Positions 33,920 to 42,641 of a stretch of 64,000 nucleotides of DNA are shown here, one piece after another. The notes under the pieces are model-generated. The model did not search any database. It saw only the letters and a program-made list of their open reading frames with translations, and was not told the DNA's origin. The translations under genes were made by a program, and so were the position numbers. Position 1 is the stretch's first letter, and every line of letters starts with the position of its first letter. The stretch covers positions 1 through 64,000 of the forward strand of contig JBLILN010000002.1 of the NCBI GenBank assembly GCA_047635695.1, written 5' to 3'. Source of the stretch: UBA2136 sp047635695. GTDB taxonomy: Bacteria > Pseudomonadota > Alphaproteobacteria > UBA2136.

Positions 33920-35152
33920 ATGCGTTCTATTTTTTCGTTAGTTGTTGTTGTTGTTGTTGTTGCACTTTCTGGTTGTGGTAAACAGTCACCTGTTGCTGTG
34001 GTAGATGGTTACAATAAACAGCGTACTGTTTACAATAATACAGCACCTGTTAATGCGGCTGATCGCGCATTTAATATGCAGAGCGAGGCAATTGTAGGCT
34101 TTCAACAAGAAGACACTTATTACGTTCATGGTGGCGATAAATTAGAACAAATTGCCAAGCATTTTGGTGTGCGTGAAGAGGCTATTTTAGCCCGTAATAA
34201 TTTGATAAGTGAGGCCGATGTAACCGTTGGGGAATATCTAACAATTCCTTCACCTAACTGGCAGGCGAGTAATATGCCAAGTGATATGGGGGCAAGTTAT
34301 AGGCTCACCGATAAATACAATACAGCTGTTGCACCTCAAGAAGACGCAGTTGTTCAAAATAATGTGACATCGCAGAGGCAAATTAATTTAATGCGTCAGC
34401 ACACTTTAAGTGAAGGTGAAAATATTTACCGTGTGGCGTTAAGGTATAATGTTTCTCAGTTCGATATTTTGGCGGCAAATAATATCCGCAACCCATCAGA
34501 CTTGAAACCAGGTATGGTCTTAAATATTCCACAAGCGGGTGACGTTGTAACAGGGCGTGATGAGTATCGCTATCTTGCTCAGGAAGAATCACAAGCGGCG
34601 GTTCAGTCAAATAATGTTATCAAGTCAAAAGTTCAAAACGTACCTGTGCAAAAAATGCAGGTAAACAGAGATGTTCAAGTGATAAAGGCGGACACTTCCT
34701 CTGTGCAGTTAGACGCTGAAAAAAGCTATTACGATGCTCTGGCTCAAAAATACCGTCACCTGTCGGTGAGTGGTAAAGGTATGGTATGGCCTGCCAATGG
34801 TCAGGTTATTAAAACCTTTGGCGATAAGGGGCAGGGTGTAAACCATGCGGGTATTAACATTGCTTTAGCAAAGGACGCACCTATTCATGCGGCTGAATCG
34901 GGCACGGTTATTTATGCCGATAATGGCTTAGAGCTTTATGGTAATTTAGTACTTATTCAGCATAGCAAAGGCTACGTGACCGCTTATGCGCATAATAATA
35001 AAAACATTGTTAAGCGTCACGATAAAGTGACTAAAGGGCAGTTGATCGGTTTTGCGGGTAATACAGGTAATGTGAGTAAAACGCAGCTTCATTTTGAAGT
35101 ACGTAAAAATGCGCAGGCTATCAACCCGATGAAGGTTTTGCCAAGAAAGTAA
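33920..35152 (+). CDS. nlpD: NlpD/EnvC-like lipoprotein with two LysM domains and degenerate M23 domain
   Basis: 410 residues. Lipobox LSGC near residue 19; two LysM domains (about 68-112, YYVHGGDKLEQIAKHF, and about 155-200, HTLSEGENIYRVALRY); C-terminal LytM domain (about 295-405). The zinc site is incomplete: the usual HxxxD appears as HAGIN, although LHFEV is kept. This fits an amidase activator rather than an active endopeptidase. It would bind peptidoglycan and help separate daughter cells. A run of seven Val codons makes up the signal-peptide core. Confidence 0.92.
   Translation: MRSIFSLVVVVVVVALSGCGKQSPVAVVDGYNKQRTVYNNTAPVNAADRAFNMQSEAIVGFQQEDTYYVHGGDKLEQIAKHFGVREEAILARNNLISEADVTVGEYLTIPSPNWQASNMPSDMGASYRLTDKYNTAVAPQEDAVVQNNVTSQRQINLMRQHTLSEGENIYRVALRYNVSQFDILAANNIRNPSDLKPGMVLNIPQAGDVVTGRDEYRYLAQEESQAAVQSNNVIKSKVQNVPVQKMQVNRDVQVIKADTSSVQLDAEKSYYDALAQKYRHLSVSGKGMVWPANGQVIKTFGDKGQGVNHAGINIALAKDAPIHAAESGTVIYADNGLELYGNLVLIQHSKGYVTAYAHNNKNIVKRHDKVTKGQLIGFAGNTGNVSKTQLHFEVRKNAQAINPMKVLPRK
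33941..33961 (+). repeat. Seven tandem GTT codons in the nlpD signal peptide
   Basis: Perfect (GTT)7 microsatellite encoding seven valines in the hydrophobic core of the lipoprotein signal peptide. Length change would alter the signal core without shifting the frame. Confidence 0.9.
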
Positions 35153-35237
35153 TTATACGAGCTGAGGAAATGGGTACCTAAGGGTGCCTATTTTCGTTTT
35201 ACCGTTTGTGTGGTGTGCCTTTTTAGGGGTTTGGGCA

Positions 35238-35271
35238 TAAAAAAACGCCATTGCGAGCGTTTTTTTTTCGA
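35238..35271. terminator. Terminator between nlpD and the convergent membrane gene
   Basis: AAAAAAACGC and GCGTTTTTTTT with an eight-base loop; it can serve both directions. A weaker GGTACC/GGTGCC hairpin lies about 60 bases earlier, nearer the nlpD stop. Confidence 0.75.
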
Positions 35272-35280
35272 GGTGAGTGT

Positions 35281-35802
35281 TTATACTGGGTCAACAACTT
35301 TAACTTTGTGACTGTAAACGACCACATTGACGACCGTTCTGGCTTTATGTTCTAGCATGCGTCTTTTAATTATTTGTGTGGCTATACATAGGGCGTAAAG
35401 GGCAGCCGGAATGTAAAGGCCGTTTCCTAAAAAGCTGATGGTCACTATTAAATCAATAAAAGAAATGCCTTTGAATCGTGGCTTGTCAAAGATTGCAAAT
35501 AATTCTGTGCTTTCAAAAAACATGCGTTCTTCTGTGTAGCCTTTAATTTCCTCATGCCAACTATAAACTTTATTGCCTTTGTTGATGAGTATTAAGTTGC
35601 TGATAGTATGATAGACGGCAAATAGACAATAGCCGATGACAATAAAATCTAGTTGCTCCTTAAAAGCGAAATAGCTTGCAACTAAGGCAAAGATTACAGA
35701 CAAGTTACCGTCATTGTTTGAACATCTAGCACAAGGTTTATGTTTGGCACTCAGTGCTTGGTTTAATTCTTCAACTGTGGGGGCTTTTTGATTTTCGGAC
35801 AT
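35281..35802 (-). CDS. Small integral-membrane protein, unknown
   Basis: 173 residues. After a polar N-terminus with a CARCSNND motif there are about four hydrophobic segments (near 35-50, 52-70, 115-130 and 135-148), then a basic tail and a VVVYSHKVKVVDP end. No family recognised. The two-cysteine CxxC near residue 24 could bind metal or be redox-active (inference). It has its own transcription unit between two terminators. Confidence 0.6.
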   Translation of the reverse strand: MSENQKAPTVEELNQALSAKHKPCARCSNNDGNLSVIFALVASYFAFKEQLDFIVIGYCLFAVYHTISNLILINKGNKVYSWHEEIKGYTEERMFFESTELFAIFDKPRFKGISFIDLIVTISFLGNGLYIPAALYALCIATQIIKRRMLEHKARTVVNVVVYSHKVKVVDPV

Positions 35803-36229
35803 AATATATGTCTCCTGTGGTGGTGGTGGTGCGAATGCACGGTGCCAATAAGCATAAAACTTAATTTTTTAAAAATAATTTGGTGTTTCTGGCTTTTAAA
35901 GCCAATATTTCTAACGTAGTATAAAACCTTATTTCGTAATTTGTCAATGAATTGTATGCAATATATTGAATTTGAATAAGGTTTAATATTTGTTTAACTG
36001 TGACTTTACTGCTTATGTTTTAGGCATTACTTTTGCATGTGCTTTAGAAGAAGGTTAAAATACATTGATTATCAAGGGCTTTGAAACTGTGATGTTGTGG
36101 CAACATAAAGTTGTTTTACCGCCCCACATGCGTTGACAACGTTCATAAAAAGCATGATACTTATAACAGAGGGTGAAAAAGCCCGTGTTTTAATGTATAA
36201 TAACGTAAACATATTAAAAGGATGCCTTA
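35803..36229 (+). promoter_or_regulatory. 427-base intergenic region with a candidate clpX promoter
   Basis: AT-rich. At 36133-36161 TTGACA is followed after 17 bases by GATACT, a fair sigma70-type promoter about 65 bases before clpX. A TATAAT also occurs near 36199 without a good -35. A (TGG)4-like stretch sits just upstream of the minus-strand gene. No RNA gene or ORF with support seen. Confidence 0.4.
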
Positions 36230-37507
36230 ATGACCCGCATTTCTGATACAGACACAACGAACAACGGTACTTTGTATTGCTCATTCTGTGGTAAAAGCCA
36301 ACATGAAGTGCGCAAGCTTATTGCTGGGCCAACTGTTTTTGTGTGTGATGAATGTGTACGCTTGTGCATGGATATTATCCGCGAAGAAGAACAATCAGGC
36401 CCTGTAGGCGCTGAAAAAGACGGTATCCCAACACCAAAAAGTATTAAAGATACACTCGACGATTATGTGATTGGCCAAGAACAAGCTAAACGTGTTTTAG
36501 CTGTTGCCGTACATAACCACTACAAACGCCTTGAACATATTGAGAGCGAAATTAGTGAAGTAGAAGTATCAAAATCAAACATCATGCTTATCGGCCCAAC
36601 AGGTTGTGGTAAAACACTGCTTGCTTCAACACTTGCACGTACGCTTGACGTACCATTTACAGTGGCTGACGCAACAACACTTACTGAAGCTGGTTACGTG
36701 GGCGAAGACGTTGAGAATATTATTCTTAAACTTCTTCAGTCGGCTGACTATAATGTAGAACGTGCGCAACGCGGAATTATTTACATTGATGAGATTGATA
36801 AAATTACGCGTAAATCTGAAAACCCATCCATTACACGTGACGTTTCTGGTGAAGGTGTTCAACAAGCGCTTCTTAAAATTATTGAAGGTACAGTTGCTTC
36901 TGTGCCGCCCCAAGGTGGTCGTAAACACCCACAGCAAGAATTTTTACAAGTTGACACGTCAAATATCCTTGTTATTTGTGGTGGTGCCTTTGCTGGCCTT
37001 GATAAAGTTATTTCACAGCGTTTGCGTAAAAAATCTATTGGTTTTAACGCTGAAATTTCAAGCCAAGACGAAAAGAACGTCGGTGAATGGTTGTCTCAAG
37101 TTGAACCACAAGACTTACATCAATTTGGCCTCATTCCTGAATTTGTTGGACGTTTGCCAGTTATTGCAACGCTTGAAGATTTAGACGAAGATGCATTGGT
37201 TCAAATTTTAATCGAACCTAAAAATGCACTTACAAAGCAGTATCAAGAATTATTCAACATGGATAACTGTAAACTTACATTTACAGATGATGCGCTTAAG
37301 GCTGTTGCAACGCGTGCCGTAGCACGTAAAACAGGGGCACGTGGTTTACGTGCTATCCTCGAAAGTATTTTGTTAGACACAATGTTTGAACTTCCTTCTA
37401 CTGAAAATGTTGAAGAAGTTGTGGTTAACGCAGAAGTGGTTGAAGGAAAAGCAGTTCCTTTGATTATTTATAGTGATGCTGCTAAGCAAGATGCCGACGC
37501 AAGCTAA
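36230..37507 (+). CDS. clpX: ATP-dependent unfoldase ClpX
   Basis: 425 residues. N-terminal zinc-binding domain (CSFCGKSQHEVRKLIAGP, then CDECVRLC), Walker A GPTGCGKTLLA, Walker B IIYIDEIDKI, and the pore loop GYVGEDVE. It unfolds tagged proteins for ClpP. The clpP gene, usually directly upstream, is not in the window. Preceded by AAGGATG at suitable spacing. Confidence 0.97.
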   Translation: MTRISDTDTTNNGTLYCSFCGKSQHEVRKLIAGPTVFVCDECVRLCMDIIREEEQSGPVGAEKDGIPTPKSIKDTLDDYVIGQEQAKRVLAVAVHNHYKRLEHIESEISEVEVSKSNIMLIGPTGCGKTLLASTLARTLDVPFTVADATTLTEAGYVGEDVENIILKLLQSADYNVERAQRGIIYIDEIDKITRKSENPSITRDVSGEGVQQALLKIIEGTVASVPPQGGRKHPQQEFLQVDTSNILVICGGAFAGLDKVISQRLRKKSIGFNAEISSQDEKNVGEWLSQVEPQDLHQFGLIPEFVGRLPVIATLEDLDEDALVQILIEPKNALTKQYQELFNMDNCKLTFTDDALKAVATRAVARKTGARGLRAILESILLDTMFELPSTENVEEVVVNAEVVEGKAVPLIIYSDAAKQDADAS

Positions 37508-37592
37508 CTAAATAAAATTTGGGGCTGTACTTTATAACGAAAGGCCCGCAAACTAAATATATAAAAACTAATAAAAACTGGGAAATTATCCA

Positions 37593-40034
37593 ATGTCAGA
37601 AAAAAAATTGAGTCCAGATACGGTTTTACCAATACTACCTTTACGTAATATTGTTGTATTTCCTAACATGATCGTGCCACTTTTTGTTGGCCGTGACAAA
37701 AGTGTTGCCGCTTTAGAAGATATCATGAGCAATGATAAACAAATTCTATTGGTCGCTCAAAAAGATGAAAGCCTTGATGATCCTTCTGTAGATGATTTCT
37801 ACCGTATTGGTTGCGTGGGTAATGTCCTTCAAATGCTTAAATTGCCAGACGGTACGGTTAAAGTACTTGTTGAAGGTGGTGAACGCGTACGTTTTATCGA
37901 CGTTGAAGATACAGGCGAAATGTTTACAGCCCGTGTTGAATACGTAACAGAACGTGAAGGTGGTGCACAAGAAGTTGAAGCTTTGGTGCGCGCTGTTGTA
38001 ACTGAATTTGAAGAATATGTGAAGCTTAACAAAAAAATACCACCAGAAGTATTGGTGAGTATTGCAGCGATTGATGAACCGTCACGCTTGGCCGATACAA
38101 TTGCTTCACACCTAAACTTGAAAATTGACGAGAAGCAAGAGCTTCTTGCTATGGACCTTGTTGACGACCGCCTTGAAAAACTTTACCAACTTATGGAAAA
38201 TGAAATTGGTGTTTTACAAGTTGAAAAACGTATCCGTAGCCGTGTGAAACGTCAAATGGAAAAAACACAACGTGAGTACTACTTGAATGAGCAAATGAAA
38301 GCCATTCAAAAAGAACTTGGCGAAGGTGAAGACGGTGGTGACCTTGCTGAATACGAAAAGAAAATTGAAGAACTTAAGTTAAGCGAAGAAGCTAAAGAAA
38401 AAGCTGAAAGCGAACTTAAAAAACTTAAAATGATGAGCCCAATGTCTGCAGAAGCGACAGTGGTACGTAACTATCTTGATATTCTTCTTGAAATGCCTTG
38501 GCAGAAAAAGACACGTATTAAGAAAGATCTAAACTTTGCTGAAAACGTTTTAGACGAAGATCACTACGGTCTAGAAAAAGTTAAAGAACGTATTATTGAA
38601 CACTTAGCTGTGCAGCAACGCGTTAAAAAACTTAAAGGTCCTATCCTTTGTTTGGTTGGTCCTCCAGGTGTTGGTAAAACGTCATTGGCTAAATCTATTG
38701 CACGTTCAACAGGACGTAAATACATCCGCATGGCCTTAGGTGGTGTGCGTGATGAAGCAGAAATTCGCGGTCACCGACGTACATACATTGGCGCTTTGCC
38801 AGGTAAAATTGTTCAAGGTCTTAAAAAGGCTGAATCATGCAACCCACTATTCTTGCTTGATGAAATTGATAAAATTGGTTACGATTCACGTGGTGACCCT
38901 TCCTCTGCTTTATTGGAAGTGCTAGACCCATCACAAAACTCTACATTTAGTGACCACTACTTAGAAGTAGACTTCGATTTAAGCGACGTTATGTTTATTT
39001 GTACAGCAAACTCACTTAATATTCAGGGGCCACTACGTGACCGTATGGAAATTATTCACCTTGCTGGTTACACAGAAGATGAAAAAGTTGAAATTGCAAA
39101 ACGTCACCTGATTGAGAAAAACATGAAGGACAACGGCCTTAAAAAAGGTGAGTTGACTGTTAAAGATGAAGTGATTCACGATATTATTCGCTACTACACA
39201 AGAGAAGCGGGCGTACGTAACCTAGAACAGAAGATTTCTGGTTTATGCCGTAAAGCTGTGAAAAAACTAATCTCTGCCAATGCGGGTAAAAACCCTAAAA
39301 CGAAAAAAGGTGCAAAATCTCCAAGTATCACAATTTCAAGTAAGAACCTTGATGAATTCCTAGGTGTACGTCAGTATGACTTTGGTAAGCGTGAGAAAAA
39401 AGATCAAGTTGGTGTTGTAACAGGACTTGCTTGGACATCTGTTGGTGGTGATACATTACCTATTGAAGCTGTTGTGCTTGACGGTAAAGGTCAACTTAAA
39501 ACAACTGGTAAACTTGGCGACGTTATGACGGAATCTATCCAAGCAGCGTCTTCATATGTACGTTCACGTTGGGATGACTTTGGCTTAGAAAAAGATTACT
39601 ACATGAAGAAAGATATCCACATCCACGTACCTGATGGTGCAACACCTAAAGATGGTCCATCTGCGGGTATTGGTATGGTAACAGCATTAGTAAGTGCTTT
39701 AACAGGTAACCCTGTGCGTAACGAAATTGCCATGACGGGTGAAGTTTCTTTACGTGGCCACGTTATGCCAATTGGTGGTTTGAAAGAAAAACTTCTTGCG
39801 GCACACCGTGCGGGTATTACTAAGGTTATCATTCCGATGGAAAACAAAAAAGACTTAGAGGATATCCCTCAAAATGTACTCGATGGTCTTGAAATTGTAC
39901 CACTTGAATTTGTGGGTGATGTGTTAAAACACGCACTTACACTTGATGTGGATGCACAAAAGAAAAAGTTGGTAAAAGAACAAAAGTTAATCGCTAAGAA
40001 AAAAGCGGATGATGGTAAGGTGGTTTCCCACTAA
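37593..40034 (+). CDS. lon: ATP-dependent protease Lon
   Basis: 813 residues. N-terminal substrate domain from PILPLRNIVVFPNM; AAA domain with GPPGVGKTSLA and LFLLDEIDKIG; C-terminal protease domain with catalytic Ser in PKDGPSAG and Lys in the GGLKEKLLAAHRAG region. It degrades damaged and regulatory proteins in the cytoplasm. It lies 85 bases after clpX, the standard clpX-lon-hup order. The C-terminal end is a short lysine-rich tail. Confidence 0.97.
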   Translation: MSEKKLSPDTVLPILPLRNIVVFPNMIVPLFVGRDKSVAALEDIMSNDKQILLVAQKDESLDDPSVDDFYRIGCVGNVLQMLKLPDGTVKVLVEGGERVRFIDVEDTGEMFTARVEYVTEREGGAQEVEALVRAVVTEFEEYVKLNKKIPPEVLVSIAAIDEPSRLADTIASHLNLKIDEKQELLAMDLVDDRLEKLYQLMENEIGVLQVEKRIRSRVKRQMEKTQREYYLNEQMKAIQKELGEGEDGGDLAEYEKKIEELKLSEEAKEKAESELKKLKMMSPMSAEATVVRNYLDILLEMPWQKKTRIKKDLNFAENVLDEDHYGLEKVKERIIEHLAVQQRVKKLKGPILCLVGPPGVGKTSLAKSIARSTGRKYIRMALGGVRDEAEIRGHRRTYIGALPGKIVQGLKKAESCNPLFLLDEIDKIGYDSRGDPSSALLEVLDPSQNSTFSDHYLEVDFDLSDVMFICTANSLNIQGPLRDRMEIIHLAGYTEDEKVEIAKRHLIEKNMKDNGLKKGELTVKDEVIHDIIRYYTREAGVRNLEQKISGLCRKAVKKLISANAGKNPKTKKGAKSPSITISSKNLDEFLGVRQYDFGKREKKDQVGVVTGLAWTSVGGDTLPIEAVVLDGKGQLKTTGKLGDVMTESIQAASSYVRSRWDDFGLEKDYYMKKDIHIHVPDGATPKDGPSAGIGMVTALVSALTGNPVRNEIAMTGEVSLRGHVMPIGGLKEKLLAAHRAGITKVIIPMENKKDLEDIPQNVLDGLEIVPLEFVGDVLKHALTLDVDAQKKKLVKEQKLIAKKKADDGKVVSH

Positions 40035-40062
40035 ACTAGGTTATCTTTTATGAGACAGAAAT

Positions 40063-40087
40063 GGACGCCTTCGGGCGTCTATTTCCG
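40063..40087 (+). terminator. Terminator after lon
   Basis: Stem GACGCC/GGCGTC closed by TTCG, followed by TATTTCCGTTT. Only moderate U-richness. Confidence 0.65.
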
Positions 40088-40189
40088 TTTAAGGTATAGG
40101 GTCAAGTGCAGGGGTAAGAGATACAAATATGCTGTGACTATTTATATAAGCCGAGGTTAACCACTTTATCTAAGGAGAATTGTCCTTAG

Positions 40190-40270
40190 ATGGCCGTTGC
40201 TATAGCTATGCGATTTATGCTGATGACTGTCTTTTTGATAGGCTTTTTGAAGTGGATCTTTAGCATATAA
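40190..40270 (+). CDS. Possible 26-residue hydrophobic small protein
   Basis: ORF reading MAVAIAMRFMLMTVFLIGF and then KWIFSI, almost entirely a membrane helix. Its only Shine-Dalgarno-like site (AGGAG) sits in the left arm of a perfect 7-bp hairpin CTAAGGA/TCCTTAG (40170-40189) that ends right before the ATG, so the site would be hidden when folded. It lies in the 775-base interval between lon and hup, otherwise AT-rich and without other coding signal. Very short, so chance is possible. Confidence 0.3.
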   Translation: MAVAIAMRFMLMTVFLIGFLKWIFSI

Positions 40271-40683
40271 CTGTGATTATACCCTTTTATTTTGGTGTTA
40301 TTTTGTTGGTATTTAAGGCTGATAAAGTGCTTGTAAAATACATTTTTCATCTCTTGCCATGGGCTTTAAACAGATTTTTACTGGCTAAAAGTGTTTAATT
40401 TTAGGTGGTAACGGTGTATTTATCACTGCTGATTGCATAAAAAATAGGCATTTTTTAAATCTTGTTTTTTTTATTTGGATGCGCTGTAGCCCTTAAATAG
40501 AGCCAAAAAAACATATTTAAGTGTACACAATCAAAAATAATTAAAAAAAACACAAAAAGTTTAAAAACCGCAGAAAACCGCCATTTACTGTAAGTGATTG
40601 AAAAGTATCATGTTTTGAACCTTGTTTCAAAAAACAAAAAAGAAATCAAGCGAAAATGTTATATAAATTAAACATTTAGATGC

Positions 40684-40766
40684 TTGACATGGGAAGCCGT
40701 AAGCGGTTTAATTTCTATCACAAAGCGGGAAAGATAATAATAAACCGCTATCCTAAGTGGGATAGG
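40684..40766 (+). promoter_or_regulatory. Strong promoter and structured leader of hup
   Basis: TTGACA (40684), 17-base spacer, TTTAAT (40707): near-consensus sigma70 type. The transcript would have a leader of about 90 bases containing the hairpin CTATCC/GGATAG (40748-40765). The 9-base inverted pair AGCGGTTTA (40702) and TAAACCGCT (40741) overlaps the -10 and may be an operator. Confidence 0.7.
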
Positions 40767-40809
40767 GCCTACTTCGGAAAACAAAATTCAAATTTTAAGG
40801 ATAAAGCTC

Positions 40810-41082
40810 GTGAACAAAAATGATCTTATTTCATACGTAGCAGATAATGCTGACATGACTAAAACTGACGCTGCTAAAGCTGTAGACGGTGTATTCAACG
40901 CTATTACTTCAACACTACAAGGTGGAAACGAAGTACGTCTTACAGGTTTCGGTACTTTTTCTGTAACTGCTCGTAAAGCAACTACAGGCCGTAACCCACG
41001 CACTGGTGAAGCTATCCAAATTAAAGCTTCTAACCAACCTAAATTCAAAGCTGGTAAAGGTCTTCGTGAAGCTGTTAACTAA
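40810..41082 (+). CDS. hup: Nucleoid protein HU
   Basis: 90 residues from a GTG with AAGGA at good spacing. MNKNDLISYVADNADMTKTDAAKAVD and GFGTFSVTARKATTGRNPRTGE, with the beta-arm RNPRTGEAIQI and the end KFKAGKGLREAVN, are diagnostic. It bends and compacts DNA as a dimer. Highly expressed by its promoter and codon use; its own terminator follows. Confidence 0.97.
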   Translation: MNKNDLISYVADNADMTKTDAAKAVDGVFNAITSTLQGGNEVRLTGFGTFSVTARKATTGRNPRTGEAIQIKASNQPKFKAGKGLREAVN

Positions 41083-41127
41083 GCCTTTAGTTAATATACT
41101 TTACGTTGCTTAACAGTAATGTATTTT

Positions 41128-41157
41128 AAAAAGCTCGCTTTTAGCGGGCTTTTTTTT
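41128..41157 (+). terminator. Terminator of hup
   Basis: GCTCGC/GCGGGC stem (one wobble) extended by A-T pairs, loop TTTTA, then eight T. Confidence 0.85.
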
Positions 41158-41300
41158 GCTCAGGCATATGTTAAAGGTCTTTAACGACACTTTACCGATG
41201 GCTACTTTATCCCTTTTACATCAACGTATGACAGTAATTATTAATACGAGTTCCCATAAGTAAATAATTAGGCCTCTTATGGTCAAATATTTTGCTTTAT

Positions 41301-41380
41301 GCTTACCGTTTAATAAAAAGCTCCCAACTTTTGGGGCTGTTAAACTTGTAAGCTTTTTTTTATGCCGTAAGGCTGGAGAA
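41301..41380 (+). promoter_or_regulatory. Structured leader RNA, copy A
   Basis: 80 nt ending five bases before a small membrane gene; ungapped match to 47421-47500 at 73 of 80 sites. Predicted fold: P1 GCTTAC/GTAAGC (41301-41306 with 41348-41353), P2 GTTTAA/TTAAAC, P3 AGCTCC/GGGGCT with loop CAACTTTT, then eight T (terminator-like), then a GCC-GTAA-GGC GNRA hairpin directly before the GGAGAA ribosome-binding site. Three changes between copies lie in P1 and P3 and all keep pairing (C-G to U-G, U-A to U-G, G-C to G-U), and the tetraloop change is GUAA to GCAA. It could be an attenuator or riboswitch. I know no named family with this consensus. Confidence 0.65.
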
Positions 41381-41384
41381 TATT

Positions 41385-41597
41385 ATGAACAACTTCACAA
41401 ACTTTGTATTTTTTACATTAAAAATGCTTACTGCAATATATGTATTGATTGTCGCACCTGCGATGTTTTTCTTTTTTGGATTAGACCTTAAAAGTTTATC
41501 TCTTATTTTTATTGCCTTAGGCATGTCAATGCTGGTTGTTGCATTACTTGCGCCATCATTGAATTTAGTTATGAATAATAAAATTCAAAAAGCTTAG
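41385..41597 (+). CDS. Small two-span membrane protein behind leader copy A
   Basis: 70 residues, two hydrophobic segments (about 8-30 and 38-60: LSLIFIALGMSMLVVALLAP), short polar ends. GGAGAA lies 5 bases before the ATG. The protein shows no clear similarity to the 45-residue product behind leader copy B; only the leader and upstream DNA are shared. Function unknown. Confidence 0.65.
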   Translation: MNNFTNFVFFTLKMLTAIYVLIVAPAMFFFFGLDLKSLSLIFIALGMSMLVVALLAPSLNLVMNNKIQKA

Positions 41598-41611
41598 TCA
41601 TTTATAGCGAA

Positions 41612-41640
41612 TAAAAAGCCTCCTTGTGGAGGCTTTTTAT
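41612..41640. terminator. Bidirectional terminator between the small membrane gene and nadK
   Basis: AAAAAGCCTCC/GGAGGCTTTTT with a four-base loop; usable in both directions. Confidence 0.88.
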
Positions 41641-41644
41641 GTGC

Positions 41645-42523
41645 TTATAGGTCCCAACCTAACTTGGTGCGGATAAGGTCGAAGAAGTTTCGCTTGTTAT
41701 TATGCAGTAGGCATAGGCTGTGAGGACTTTTCTTGATGGTTACAACGTCACCTTGCTCAAGCACCATATTGCGGCGTCCGTCGAGGCTTAGGTGGCCTAT
41801 GTTGGTTTCAAGTGTTATGCGTAATTCTTCAGGCGGAATAACAATAGGCTTGAAGGAAAGTTTGCTTGGGCAAATAGGTGACAATATAAGGGCATCAAGC
41901 AATGGATAAACAATAGGGCCATTGGCGCTAAGGTTGTAAGCTGTTGAACCTGTCGGTGTGGCGATAATAAGGCCATCACCACGTGTATTGTTGGTTACTT
42001 GCTTACCGCCAACTTGCACACTGAATGACACCATTTTCTCGTCACTGTTACGCTGAATGATGGCGTCGTTCATAATAGGGCGGTCTTCAATAAATACTTT
42101 TCCTTTACGTTCAACGCTGACCAGGAAGTAGGGGCGCTTCTCTTCAATTTCTTCGCCTTTTAAAATAGCACCAATATGTTCCGTCACATTCACAGCTTCT
42201 GTTTCTGTTAAAAAGCCTAGGTTGCCAAGGTTTACACCCGTAATAGGGCATGACTTACCGTGAATATAGCGTACCGCACTTAAAAACGTACCATCGCCAC
42301 CAAGGACAATAACAAGGTTATCGTCTTCAGGCACCTTGTAAGCGTCGACTGTTTCAACGCCTTCAATTTTGGGCGTGTCCTTAAAATAACCTTTCGGGCT
42401 TTGTGCAATGATAGGATTGACGCCATTTTTTTGTAAAAACGAGCAAAGATGTATGCCAATTTCGCTGTTGCCATCTGTAAATGGTTTTATAAAGATGGTG
42501 GCTGTTTTAAAGATTTTGCTCAT
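41645..42523 (-). CDS. nadK: NAD kinase
   Basis: 292 residues. VIVLGGDGTFLSAVR contains the GGDG ATP/NAD motif; NTRGDGLIIATPTGSTAYNLSANGPI is the second conserved block; LSLDGRRN follows. It phosphorylates NAD to NADP. Stand-alone, convergent with the small membrane gene and divergent from yajC. Confidence 0.95.
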   Translation of the reverse strand: MSKIFKTATIFIKPFTDGNSEIGIHLCSFLQKNGVNPIIAQSPKGYFKDTPKIEGVETVDAYKVPEDDNLVIVLGGDGTFLSAVRYIHGKSCPITGVNLGNLGFLTETEAVNVTEHIGAILKGEEIEEKRPYFLVSVERKGKVFIEDRPIMNDAIIQRNSDEKMVSFSVQVGGKQVTNNTRGDGLIIATPTGSTAYNLSANGPIVYPLLDALILSPICPSKLSFKPIVIPPEELRITLETNIGHLSLDGRRNMVLEQGDVVTIKKSPHSLCLLHNNKRNFFDLIRTKLGWDL

Positions 42524-42641
42524 TTATTTATCACTTTGTTTAATTGTTAATCATTTTCTAATGCTTCTTATAGACTTTAAAGGGATGCCCTGTTATTGTA
42601 TAGCAAATTTTAACAGAATAATAAAACTAGGAAAAAATTAG

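Noticed and set aside
38210..38480. Lysine/glutamate-rich stretch in lon as an insertion
   Set aside because: It corresponds to the normal helical linker between the N-terminal and AAA domains of Lon.
41362..41370. Three-codon leader ORF (ATG CCG TAA) in leader copy A as a translated attenuator peptide
   Set aside because: In copy B the stop is changed to CAA, so the mini-ORF is not conserved; the GNRA hairpin explains the sequence better.
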